A DNA stretch of 64,000 bases from assembly GCA_040218145.1 (NCBI GenBank), contig JAVJQK010000128.1, forward strand, positions 180,089-244,088. The letters are read 5' to 3'. Each line of letters starts with the position of its first letter. Within the stretch, counting starts at the first letter, position 1. The translations under genes were made by a program, and so were the position numbers. Positions 25,231 through 34,839 of this stretch are shown piece by piece. The stretch is from Sandaracinaceae bacterium (lineage in GTDB: Bacteria > Myxococcota_A > Polyangia > Polyangiales > Sandaracinaceae). The notes beneath the pieces are model-generated. The model saw only the letters and a program-made list of their open reading frames with translations, was not told the DNA's origin and searched no databases.

Positions 25231-25329
25231 CGCCTGATGATTTTTTTCTCGAGGCAGCGCGAAACCCGGGCTGGGTAGCCGTGAAACGACGAGCTTGGAA
25301 CCTCGGCCCGGCGCCGCTGTCCTTCGCGC

Positions 25330-25446
25330 ATGGCGCGAGAGGCATGGACGATCGGGCTGTTCGTGGCGGGGGTGACGCTCGCGTCGATCGCCGCGCTCGA
25401 CTGGCTGGGGTACGCGGCGTTTCTCTTCCGGGCGGGGCTTCCGTGA
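25330..25446 (+). CDS. Small 38-residue single-span membrane protein
   Basis: This ORF is 38 codons long. It has a short polar start (MAREAWT) and one hydrophobic helix (IGLFVAGVTLASIAALDWLG), then a short aromatic tail. Its TGA overlaps the GTG of the next gene (GTGA, 25443-25446), the same coupling used throughout this window. Strong third-position GC supports coding. The function is unknown; it may be a small partner subunit of the membrane protein that follows, or a translational leader. There is no obvious strong ribosome binding site. Confidence 0.5.
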   Translation: MAREAWTIGLFVAGVTLASIAALDWLGYAAFLFRAGLP

Positions 25447-26564
25447 GGGGCGACCTGCGGTGGATGGAAGAGCTGATCCGGATCGGTGACCCGCTCACGC
25501 TGGGGCTGACGGCCTGGCTCTGCGTCGCGCTCTTCGCGTCGGGGTTCGCGCTCGTCGCGACCCGGCGCGCGTGGCCGGTCGCACTGAGCGCGACGATCCT
25601 GACGACGTTCCTGGTCGCGTCGGTGGCGGCGCTGGCGTGGCAGCGCTGGCAGATGGTCAGGGTTTTCACGAGGGAGGCGGAGCCAGGCCTGTTCTGGTGG
25701 GGGATCGCGGCCAGCTGGGAGATCACCACCGCGCATCTGCTCGGGCCGGCGCTGGTCCTCGCGGCGCCGTGCACGCTCCTCGCGCTGGGGCGCGTGAAGC
25801 CGGGCGCCCGCGGGTTCTGCGCCGCCGCGGCCGTGCTCGTCGCCGCGGCCGGCGCGAGCCACGTCGTCGCGATGCACGGGCTGTGGCGTGGGTTCTTGCG
25901 GATTGGATGCGAGCCGTTCTGGACCCGCGTGGCGGCCGAGATCGCAGGCTTCTCGCACGCAGCGCCGTGGCGGGAGGCCGCGCTGGTCGCCGTGGCGATC
26001 GCGACCTTCGGCGCGCTGCTCGTCTCGCGGCTCCGCAGCGGGCGACGCTCGAGCCCGTCCGCGCGAGCGCTGGCGGCGGTCGTGTTCGTGGTCGGCGCGC
26101 TCGGCTTCGGCCTGACACGAGGCCACGCCCACGACGCGCGCAACGCCCGCTCGCTGAGGAGCGACTCGATGCCGTCCCGGCTCGACCTGCCCACGGTCCC
26201 CGAGGCGCAGAGAGACCGCTGCGAGAGAGACGCGTACGGCCCCACCCTGGAGATCGACGCGGCCGGCGAGGCCCGGCTCGACGGCGTGGCGCGCGATCCG
26301 GAGGCGGTGGTCGAGCATCTGTCCACGCTGCGCCGCAACTGGAGCGTCTTGCATCCGCGGGAGCCGTTCGACGGCCGGCTGTACCTCGTGGCGCCCAAGG
26401 CGTGGCCGGAGGCGGCCGCGCGATGGCTCACCCGAGCCAAGTCGGCAGGATGGACCGAGGTCGCCGACCTCTACCTGGACGTGGAGCTCGTGCGCACGCG
26501 GACGATGGGTGAGGTGCGGGTGGAGCGCCGCTGCGCGGTGGCCCGTCGACCGGTGTCGCGCTGA
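25443..26564 (+). CDS. Polytopic membrane protein with ExbD/TolR-like C-terminal domain
   Basis: The protein has 373 residues from GTG 25443 (VRGDLRWMEELIRIGD); ATG 25464 is an alternative. About six hydrophobic helices occupy residues 15-235, for example LTAWLCVALFASGFALVAT and AALVAVAIATFGALLVS. The last 130 residues are soluble. They contain a pattern resembling the periplasmic part of ExbD/TolR: a strand (TLEIDAAGEARLDG), a helix (PEAVVEHLSTLR), a strand (RLYLVAPK) and a helix (AAARWLTRAKSAGW). If correct, this is a fusion of a membrane unit with a proton-channel-associated domain. The ExbD link is pattern-based and not certain. It is convergent with the next gene, four bases away. Confidence 0.6.
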   Translation: MRGDLRWMEELIRIGDPLTLGLTAWLCVALFASGFALVATRRAWPVALSATILTTFLVASVAALAWQRWQMVRVFTREAEPGLFWWGIAASWEITTAHLLGPALVLAAPCTLLALGRVKPGARGFCAAAAVLVAAAGASHVVAMHGLWRGFLRIGCEPFWTRVAAEIAGFSHAAPWREAALVAVAIATFGALLVSRLRSGRRSSPSARALAAVVFVVGALGFGLTRGHAHDARNARSLRSDSMPSRLDLPTVPEAQRDRCERDAYGPTLEIDAAGEARLDGVARDPEAVVEHLSTLRRNWSVLHPREPFDGRLYLVAPKAWPEAAARWLTRAKSAGWTEVADLYLDVELVRTRTMGEVRVERRCAVARRPVSR

Positions 26565-26568
26565 TCGC

Positions 26569-27330
26569 TCACGGCGCTGGCGGACAAGCCGGCGCGGAGG
26601 CTCCCAGCGCGGCGGCCTGCGCGCGGACGGCGTCGAGCGTCACGGGACCACCGACGCCGGCGCGCAGGCGCGCGATGCGCGAGCGCTGCGCCGCGATGGC
26701 TTGTCGAACCTGGTCGTTGGTGGCGGCCTGCTCCGCCCGATCGAGGTCGGGCGCGAGGCGCGCGAGGGTGACGGAGACGGCGTGCGGCGTCGCCGCGTCG
26801 CCGAGCCGATCGAGGGAGAGCCGCGTGGCGGCGACGAGCGAGGGCGCGACGTCGACGCCGCGGTCGGCGCAGCGGCGGTAGTGGAGCGGGGTGCCGCGTC
26901 CGGTGCGCTCTCGGGCCCGCGCGAGGGGGAAGCAGAGGCGGTGTCGACGCGGGTCGGTGGCGTAGGCCCGCTCGAGCGCGGGGCGCGCGCCCTCGGCGTC
27001 GCCGCTCGCGAGCAGCGCGAGGCCGAGCAGCTCCCGCGCGTCGTTGGATCCGGGCGCCAGCGCCGCCAGACGGCGCGCGCTCTCGGTCGCGTCCACGCCG
27101 AGGCGGAGCTGGGCGCGGGTCAGGCCGGCCCACGCGCGGTCGTCGCGCGGGGAGGCCTCGATCGCCGCGCGGTACGCCTCGGCCGCCGCGCTCGGGTCCG
27201 CTGCGCGCGCCGCGCGTACGCCGTCCGCGTAGGGATCGGCGGGCGGCCCCTCCTCGGAGCACGCCGCCGCCATCAGGGCGAGCGAGGCGAGGATCGCGAG
27301 GCGGCGGCGCACCGTCCGAGGGTACGACAC
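26569..27330 (-). CDS. TPR-containing lipoprotein
   Basis: The protein has 253 residues from GTG 27330; GTG 27312 would also keep the signal peptide. The leader ends LASLALMAAACSEE, a lipobox with Cys. Two or three tetratricopeptide-like repeats follow: AAEAYRAAIEASPRDDRAW, a degenerate middle unit, and DAEGARPALERAYATDPRR. The C-terminal 100 residues are Arg/Ala-rich helices without a recognisable domain. It is probably an outer-membrane or inner-membrane-attached scaffold protein. Confidence 0.7.
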   Translation of the reverse strand: MSYPRTVRRRLAILASLALMAAACSEEGPPADPYADGVRAARAADPSAAAEAYRAAIEASPRDDRAWAGLTRAQLRLGVDATESARRLAALAPGSNDARELLGLALLASGDAEGARPALERAYATDPRRHRLCFPLARARERTGRGTPLHYRRCADRGVDVAPSLVAATRLSLDRLGDAATPHAVSVTLARLAPDLDRAEQAATNDQVRQAIAAQRSRIARLRAGVGGPVTLDAVRAQAAALGASAPACPPAP

Positions 27331-27356
27331 CCGCGGCGATCCGGCTCGACCCGCGA

Positions 27357-27791
27357 CTACGCCGCGCTGCCCTTGCGCGAGCCCTTCGCCTTCTTGGAGG
27401 GCGTCGGGCCGCTCTTCATGACGAAGCGGTGGTCCTCCACGAGCTTCAGGAGATCGAACGCGCTCACGATGCCGACGACCTTCTTCTCGTGGGTCACGAC
27501 GACGTGGTGGAGCTTCTGCTTGCGCATGATGCGGGCCGCGACGCTGGCGTCGTTGTAGGCCGGCACGGCGCGCACGCCCTCGGTCATGAGCTGGGAGATG
27601 TGCGCGCCGCCGGGGTGCTCGGCGACGAGGTCGGTGCTGGTGACGATGCCGACGGCCTCGCCGCTCGGGCCCACGACGGGCACGGCCGAGATCTTGTTTC
27701 GCTGCATGAGACCGCGGACGTGATCCACGGTGTGGTGCGGCTCCGCGGTGATCACTCGCTTGGCCATGACGTCGCTGACTTTGGCGTTCAT
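27357..27791 (-). CDS. CBS-domain pair protein
   Basis: The protein has 144 residues from ATG 27791, with AAGGAGCC as ribosome binding site. Two CBS motifs are present: VSDVMAKRVITAEPHHTV through GEAVGIVTSTDLV, and ISQLMTEGVRAVPAYNDA through KKVVGIVSAFDLL. The Lys/Ser-rich tail (PSKKAKGSRKGSAA) is unusual and may bind nucleic acid or simply be flexible. Stand-alone CBS pairs bind adenine nucleotides and act as energy-sensing regulators of partner proteins; the partner here is unknown. Confidence 0.88.
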   Translation of the reverse strand: MNAKVSDVMAKRVITAEPHHTVDHVRGLMQRNKISAVPVVGPSGEAVGIVTSTDLVAEHPGGAHISQLMTEGVRAVPAYNDASVAARIMRKQKLHHVVVTHEKKVVGIVSAFDLLKLVEDHRFVMKSGPTPSKKAKGSRKGSAA

Positions 27792-27864
27792 CTCGATGGG
27801 GCTCCTTCTCGGGGCTCCCCAGGTACGCCCCCGCGCGCGGTTGTCACCAAGGGGAGGCGACACG

Positions 27865-27896
27865 AAAAAGAGCGCCCCGGCGAACCGAGGCGCTCT
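27865..27896 (-). terminator. Intrinsic terminator of the OmpA gene
   Basis: On the minus strand the arms GAGCGCC and GGCGCTC form a stem extended by CGG/CCG around a TTCG tetraloop, with one T-G mispair. The stem is followed directly by TTTTT (27869-27865). It lies 22 bases after the OmpA stop codon and upstream of the CBS gene start. This is the clearest Rho-independent terminator in the window. Confidence 0.85.
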
Positions 27897-27917
27897 CGAG
27901 TTGGAGAGGGGCTCCGA

Positions 27918-29768
<1,851 letters not shown>

Positions 29769-29817
29769 GAAGGTGGTCCCCTGATCTCTCGAGGTCGATG
29801 GGAGCGAAGTTCGTGAT

Positions 29818-29841
29818 GCGCGCCCGCTCGAGCGGGCGCGC
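29818..29841 (-). terminator. Very strong hairpin after the giant repeat protein gene
   Basis: GCGCGCCCGC (29818-29827) and GCGGGCGCGC (29832-29841) form a perfect 10-bp GC stem with a TCGA loop. It sits a few bases downstream of the 1586-residue protein's stop and before the OmpA gene on the same strand. No T-run follows, so it could terminate weakly or stabilise the upstream mRNA end. Confidence 0.45.
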
Positions 29842-29847
29842 GCGGCC

Positions 29848-32800
29848 CTAGCGGCGGCGCCGGAGGAAGAGGCCCGCCATCGCGAGCGCGAGGAAGATGC
29901 CGGCGGGGAGACTACCGCGTCCCGGGGTCGCGGCGCAGAGGGCGCCGCCCGACAGGCCGCCACCGGTGACCGGCCCGTCGTCCTCGGGGTCGAGGTAGTC
30001 GGGGATGCCGTCGCCGTCGCCGTCCTGCGCGTCGTCGGGGTTGCCGTCGCCGTTCGGGTCGCCGTTCTCGTCGGCCGTCGGGACGCCGTCGCCGTCGTCG
30101 TCGGGGTCGAGGTAGTCGGGCGTGCCGTCGCCGTCGGTGTCCTGGGTGGGCGGCCCCTCGAAGCGCGTGTGGATGCCGTCACCGTCGTCGTCGACGTCGA
30201 GCACGTCGATGATGCCGTCGCCGTCGGTGTCGGGGTTGGTCGCCGCGGTCCCGTCGAGCGTCGGGTCGTAGGCGTCGTCGAGCCCGTCGCCGTTCGTGTC
30301 CATGCCGCTCGGCGTCACGTCGGGCACGCCGTCGCCGTCCGCGTCGTGGGCCTCGGTCGCGTCCGGGGCGCCGTCGCCGTCGGAGTCGGTGTCCTGGAAG
30401 TCCGGCGTGCCGTCCATGTCGGTGTCCGGGACCGGCAGCGCCGTGCCGCCCGCGCCCATGTCCACCACGTCGGCGAAGCCGTTGCCGTCCGCGTCCGCGT
30501 CGTCGTCGATGCGGCCGTCGCCGTCCGCGTCGAAGCTCGCGCCGCCGCCCTCGACCACGTCGAGCAGGCCGTCGCCGTCCGCGTCGAGGTCGTAGGCGTC
30601 GCCGCGTCCGTCACCGTCGGTGTCGCCCGCGCCCTCCACCGAGTCGGCGATGCCGTCGTCGTCGGAGTCGAGGTCGAGGCGGTTCGGGACGCCGTCGCCG
30701 TCGGAGTCGGGCCCGGCCGCCTCTTCGTCGGCGGTCGGGATCCCGTCGCCGTCGTCGTCGGTGTCGTCGTAGTCGGGCATGCCGTCACCGTCGCTGTCGG
30801 GGCAGTCACCCGCGGCCGGAGAGGCCGGGGCCGGGCACTCGACCGAGTCGATCACGCCGTCCATGTCGGTGTCGGCCGGGGAGAAGGTCGGGTCCATGTA
30901 GTCGAGGATGCCGTTGTCGTCCTCGTCACGGTCGCCGCCGCTCTCGGTGCGGTCGCTCGCCCCGTCGCCGTCGGTGTCGTCGTCGTACCAGTTCGGGAGC
31001 CCGTCCTCGTCGATGTCCGTCGGATCCGTCGCCGGGCCCGTGTAGTCCATCGCGTCCTGACGCTCGGTGGCGGTGGTCATGCCGTCGCCGTCGTCGTCGG
31101 GATCCTGGAAGTTCGGGGTCCCGTCCATGTCGAGGTCCGGGGTCGGCGCCGGAACGCCGATCACGCCGCCGCACGCCGCCGCGTCCACGCAGTCCGCGTC
31201 GAAGGCGTCGTCGAGGCCGTCGCCGTCGGTGTCCACGCCGCTCGGCGTCGTGTCGGCCACTCCGTCGAAGTCGGCGTCGTGCCCTTCGATGGCGTCGTCG
31301 ATGCCGTCGCCGTCCGCGTCGCTCGAGAGGTAGTCGGGGGTGCCGTCCATGTCCGAGTCCGCGCAGCTCGCGGGCATCGGGCACTCGACGCCGTCGGTGA
31401 TGCCGTCCCCGTCGCTGTCGAGGTCACGCCAGTCGGCGGGGCCCTCTCCGTCGCGGTTCGGGAGCGGCGCGATGGCGCCGATGACGCCCCCGCAGTCCGC
31501 CGCGTCCACGCAGTCGACGTCGAACGCGTCGTCGATGCCGTCGCCGTCCGTGTCCGCGCCCACCGGGGTGATGTCCGGCGTGCCGTCCGCGTCGGCGTCG
31601 GTGCCCTCGGTCGCGTCGACGATGCCGTCGCCGTCCGCGTCGAGGTCCTGGTAGTCCGGCGTCATGTCGCCGTCGGTGTCCGGGGTGGGCAGGGCGCCCG
31701 CGCCGGTGAGCGCGTCCGCGATGCCGTCGCCGTCGCCGTCGGTCGCGCCGTCCGGCACGCCGTCGCCGTCCACATCGGTCCCGCCCGCCTCGAGGGTGTC
31801 GCTCAGGCCGTCGCCGTCCGCGTCGCGGTCGAGGAAGTCGGGGCTCGCGTCGCCGTCGGAGCTCGGCAGGGGCAGGGGCGCCGCGAGGTAGGGGTCGTGC
31901 AGCCCGTCGCCGTCCGCGTCGACGTACGCGTCCGCGCGCCCGTCGCCGTCCATGTCCACGCCGCCGCCCTCGACCAGATCGGCGATTCCGTCGCCGTCCG
32001 CGTCGAGGTCGAGGTGGTTCGCGATGCCGTCGCCGTCGAAGTCGATCGACATCGGCAGCTCGTCGCACACCCCGTCGCCGCCCGCGTCGGTGCACATCAC
32101 GAGGGCCGCGTCCTCGTAGTCGAGGATGCCGTTGCCGTTGCTGTCACCGAGGAGCGCGGGGTCGATCTCCTCCGCGTCCGGGATACCGTCGTTGTCGTCG
32201 TCGTCGTCCCGCTCGTCGGGCACGAGGTCGCCGTCGGTGTCGATGGACTCGCAGGTGTTCATCGCGCCGCAGATCTCGGTGCCCGCGCACTCGGCCGCGG
32301 TGAGGCACTCCGCGCACATGCGGGTCGAGACATCACAGACGGGGGTGGCCGGCGTGCCGGCGCAGTCGGTGTCGTCGGTGCAGCCGGGGACGCAGCTCCC
32401 GCTCGGGTCGCAGACGGTGCCGACGCCGCAGTGGTCGTCGATGGCGCACTCGAAGCAGCCGGGCGCGCCGGCCATGGTGGTGCCGCAGACGGGCGTCGCC
32501 GCGCTGCAGCCGTTGTCGACCCCGGTCCCCGTCGCGTCGTCCTCGCAGGCCACGCACACGTGGGTGGGCGCGCCCGAGGTGTCGCAGACGGGGGCCGCCG
32601 CGCCGCAGCCGAGGTCGGTCCCGCCGCTCGTGTCGTCCTCGCAGGACGCGCAGAAGGCGCTCGTGCCGCTGCCGATGCAGTAGGGCGACGCCATCATGCA
32701 GCCGAGGTCGGTGCCCATGCCGGCCATGGTGTCGACGCAGCGCGCGCAGCTCGAGGGCGCGCCGGTGCACACGAAGCCCGGCTCGGTCATGCAGCTCGCG

Positions 32801-34608
32801 CTGCAGCCGTCGCCCCCGGTCGTGTTGGCGTCGTCGCAGGTCTCGGGCGCGATGATCGCCCCGTCGCCGCAGACCGGGCTGCACATCGAAGGCGCGCCCA
32901 TGCAGCCGTAGCCGGGCTCGACCGTGCAGGTCGCGCTGCAGCCGTCACCGGGCAGGATCCCGCCGTCGTCGCAGCCCTCGGCGCCGACCACGAGGCCGTC
33001 GCCGCAGATCTCGCCGCACGCCGAAGGCGATCCCGCGCAGGAGTAGCCGGGCTCCACGCCGCACGTGGCGCTGCAGCCGTCGCCGCCCGTCGTGTTCGAG
33101 TCGTCACAGCCCTCGCTCATGGTCACGACGCCGTCGCCGCAGACCTCCATGCAGCTCGAGGGCGAGCCCATGCAGGAGTAGCCGCTCTCCACGGTGCAGC
33201 CCATGCCGCAGCCGTCGCCGGGCATCGTGTTCCCGTCATCGCAGCCCTCGCCCATGGTCACGACGCCGTCGCCGCAGACCTCCGAGCACATCGAGGGCAT
33301 GCCGGAGCAGGCGTAGCCGGTCTCGACCGCGCAGCTCGCGTCGCAGCCGTCGCCGGGCATCGTGTTCCCGTCGTCGCAGCCCTCGCCCATCAGGACCATG
33401 CCGTCGCCACAGATGGGGGCGCACATGGAAGGCGAGCCCATGCAGGCGTAGCCGGTCTCGATCGCGCAGCTCGAATCGCAGCCGTCGCCGGGCATGGTGT
33501 TCCCGTCGTCGCAGCTCTCGGTGCCCTCGATCACCGAGTCGCCGCAGGTCGACGGGGTGGTGCAGGCGCTCGCGGTGGCGACCTCGACCGCGTCGAGGGT
33601 GTAGGCGTAGCTGAAGGTGACCGAGCCGCCGCCCGGGATCGTCTTGCGGACCGCGAGGCTGACCGCCTCGTCGGCGAAGCGCGTCGCGCCCGTGGCGCAG
33701 AGGAAGCCCGGACCGGTGCAGTCCCAGATGGCGTTGCCGCTGCGGTTCGAGAAGCCGCCCGTGCTCACGCGCGCGTCGGGGTCGTTGGAGATCAGGGCCA
33801 GGTACGAGTCCGGGCCAGTGGTGGTCGCCGACACGTGGGCGATCGAGGTCGCGGAGCCGTCCCCCTGGCTGACGATGGTGTTCTGCGTGTCGTAGTCGCC
33901 CGTGACCGGCTGCATGTTGTCGGGGTCGACGTTGCGGAAGTACGTGACGGTGCGCGGCAGGACGTTGGTGTTGGTCAGAGTGACCTCGACCAGGATGAAG
34001 AGACCCTCGTTGAGCACCGAGTACGTGTGGTCGACGTCGATGCCGGCGCGGGTGCCGGACCAGAAGACCGCGCCGCCGCCGCGCTGGCCGCAGACGAGAG
34101 GCCGACACTCGGCGCGCGTCCCGGTGAAGCCCCCGGGGATCCCGTTCTCGCTCATCAATGTGCTGTTGAAGTAGCTCGTCCCCCCCACGCTCATGCCGAA
34201 GCCCTCTTCGGGGGTCCCGGGCACGAAGAAGTCGCCCTTGTAGCTCATCCAGTCGGTGCGGTCGGGGTCGGCGACGAAGCCGAGCCGCCCTCCGGGCGCC
34301 CTGGCGTGCCAGCCCGCGGGCGGGACGGTGCTGGCCCCGAAGGAAGCCGCGGCCGCGGTCCCCACCTCGAGGAGCCTCGAGCGAAGGAACACGTCTGTCG
34401 TGGCGTCGACCACTTCGCAGTAGGCATCGCACCCTGCGCCGTCGACGCTGAGACCCATCGAGGTCGTCGGGCACACGTCCCGGCTGTCGGGGACACCGTC
34501 GCCGTCCATGTCCTGCGCCGCGACGGGCAGGGCGAGCGAGGTGAGCAAGAAGAAGACGCCGAGCGTCAGGCCTCCGCGCAGCGGGGACAATTCCATCATG
34601 GTTGCCAT
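29848..34608 (-). CDS. Giant surface protein with DUF4215-type and TSP3 repeats and MYXO-CTERM-like tail
   Basis: The protein has 1586 residues from ATG 34608, with signal peptide LTLGVFFLLTSLALPVAAQ. After a short TSP3 unit, residues about 50-350 form a unique beta-rich domain with conserved-looking aromatic and Asn residues. Six Cys-rich repeats follow (CGDG...CDDGNTMPGDGC...), then a second Cys-rich stretch with CEDD units. After these come some 25 thrombospondin type 3 repeats (DxDGDGxxD) that would bind many Ca2+ ions. The C-terminus is GGALCAATPGRG, a hydrophobic helix and RRRR, matching the MYXO-CTERM layout for sorting to the cell surface. A role in adhesion or cell-surface coating is inferred from architecture. 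Confidence 0.85.
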   Translation of the reverse strand: MATMMELSPLRGGLTLGVFFLLTSLALPVAAQDMDGDGVPDSRDVCPTTSMGLSVDGAGCDAYCEVVDATTDVFLRSRLLEVGTAAAASFGASTVPPAGWHARAPGGRLGFVADPDRTDWMSYKGDFFVPGTPEEGFGMSVGGTSYFNSTLMSENGIPGGFTGTRAECRPLVCGQRGGGAVFWSGTRAGIDVDHTYSVLNEGLFILVEVTLTNTNVLPRTVTYFRNVDPDNMQPVTGDYDTQNTIVSQGDGSATSIAHVSATTTGPDSYLALISNDPDARVSTGGFSNRSGNAIWDCTGPGFLCATGATRFADEAVSLAVRKTIPGGGSVTFSYAYTLDAVEVATASACTTPSTCGDSVIEGTESCDDGNTMPGDGCDSSCAIETGYACMGSPSMCAPICGDGMVLMGEGCDDGNTMPGDGCDASCAVETGYACSGMPSMCSEVCGDGVVTMGEGCDDGNTMPGDGCGMGCTVESGYSCMGSPSSCMEVCGDGVVTMSEGCDDSNTTGGDGCSATCGVEPGYSCAGSPSACGEICGDGLVVGAEGCDDGGILPGDGCSATCTVEPGYGCMGAPSMCSPVCGDGAIIAPETCDDANTTGGDGCSASCMTEPGFVCTGAPSSCARCVDTMAGMGTDLGCMMASPYCIGSGTSAFCASCEDDTSGGTDLGCGAAAPVCDTSGAPTHVCVACEDDATGTGVDNGCSAATPVCGTTMAGAPGCFECAIDDHCGVGTVCDPSGSCVPGCTDDTDCAGTPATPVCDVSTRMCAECLTAAECAGTEICGAMNTCESIDTDGDLVPDERDDDDDNDGIPDAEEIDPALLGDSNGNGILDYEDAALVMCTDAGGDGVCDELPMSIDFDGDGIANHLDLDADGDGIADLVEGGGVDMDGDGRADAYVDADGDGLHDPYLAAPLPLPSSDGDASPDFLDRDADGDGLSDTLEAGGTDVDGDGVPDGATDGDGDGIADALTGAGALPTPDTDGDMTPDYQDLDADGDGIVDATEGTDADADGTPDITPVGADTDGDGIDDAFDVDCVDAADCGGVIGAIAPLPNRDGEGPADWRDLDSDGDGITDGVECPMPASCADSDMDGTPDYLSSDADGDGIDDAIEGHDADFDGVADTTPSGVDTDGDGLDDAFDADCVDAAACGGVIGVPAPTPDLDMDGTPNFQDPDDDGDGMTTATERQDAMDYTGPATDPTDIDEDGLPNWYDDDTDGDGASDRTESGGDRDEDDNGILDYMDPTFSPADTDMDGVIDSVECPAPASPAAGDCPDSDGDGMPDYDDTDDDGDGIPTADEEAAGPDSDGDGVPNRLDLDSDDDGIADSVEGAGDTDGDGRGDAYDLDADGDGLLDVVEGGGASFDADGDGRIDDDADADGNGFADVVDMGAGGTALPVPDTDMDGTPDFQDTDSDGDGAPDATEAHDADGDGVPDVTPSGMDTNGDGLDDAYDPTLDGTAATNPDTDGDGIIDVLDVDDDGDGIHTRFEGPPTQDTDGDGTPDYLDPDDDGDGVPTADENGDPNGDGNPDDAQDGDGDGIPDYLDPEDDGPVTGGGLSGGALCAATPGRGSLPAGIFLALAMAGLFLRRRR
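30000..32250 (-). repeat. Thrombospondin type 3-like coding repeat array
   Basis: The DNA is dominated by GTCGCCGTC/GTCCGCGTC units, encoding DGDGI, DADGDGL and similar Ca2+-binding loops on the minus strand. Unit lengths alternate between roughly 12 and 30 residues and always restore the DxDGDG core. Repeated near-identical segments here (for example the two GVDTDGDG...DAFD blocks about 300 bases apart) could recombine. Confidence 0.8.
32738..33550 (-). repeat. Six DUF4215-type Cys-rich coding repeats
   Basis: Six copies of a unit of about 45 residues are present, each with CGDG, a GxxxGCDDGNTMPGDGC core and a final YxCxGxPSxC. Neighbouring copies 2 and 3 are nearly identical at DNA level, pointing to recent duplication. 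DUF4215 repeats are common in extracellular proteins of myxobacteria and protists. Confidence 0.8.
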
Positions 34609-34735
34609 GATCGACGGCTGACGGAAAACCTCAACCGGCTGTGTGGCTGTGCCAGCGGAGGGCTTTCCCCGACGCGCAGGAGGTTCGATGAGGGTTTGAC
34701 GGGGTGCGCGTCGTGCGCGTCGCAAGCCTTTGTAA

Positions 34736-34751
34736 CGTGAGAGAACTCACG
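34736..34751. promoter_or_regulatory. Inverted repeat in a divergent promoter region
   Basis: CGTGAG (34736-34741) and CTCACG (34746-34751) form perfect 6-bp arms around AGAA. The site lies in the 231-base gap between the divergent genes starting at 34608 (minus) and 34840 (plus). A dyad in this place could be a shared operator. No clear sigma70 elements could be assigned around it. Confidence 0.35.
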
Positions 34752-34839
34752 CTTCGACACTTTTTGGCGCTGGATGGCACCGTGCGGCACACCCTGTCGC
34801 CACTCCATACGCCCGCGCGGAGTCGGATATACTCCGCCG

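Noticed and set aside
30000..33550. Regularly spaced repeats that could suggest a CRISPR array
   Set aside because: Repeats are in frame within one coding sequence, encode Ca2+ loops and Cys-rich units, and have no unique spacers of constant length.
30169..34740. Plus-strand 1523-residue Val/Ala/Arg-rich open frame
   Set aside because: It is a shadow of the TSP3/DUF4215 repeats on the minus strand; GTCGCCGTC repeats stay open in all frames.
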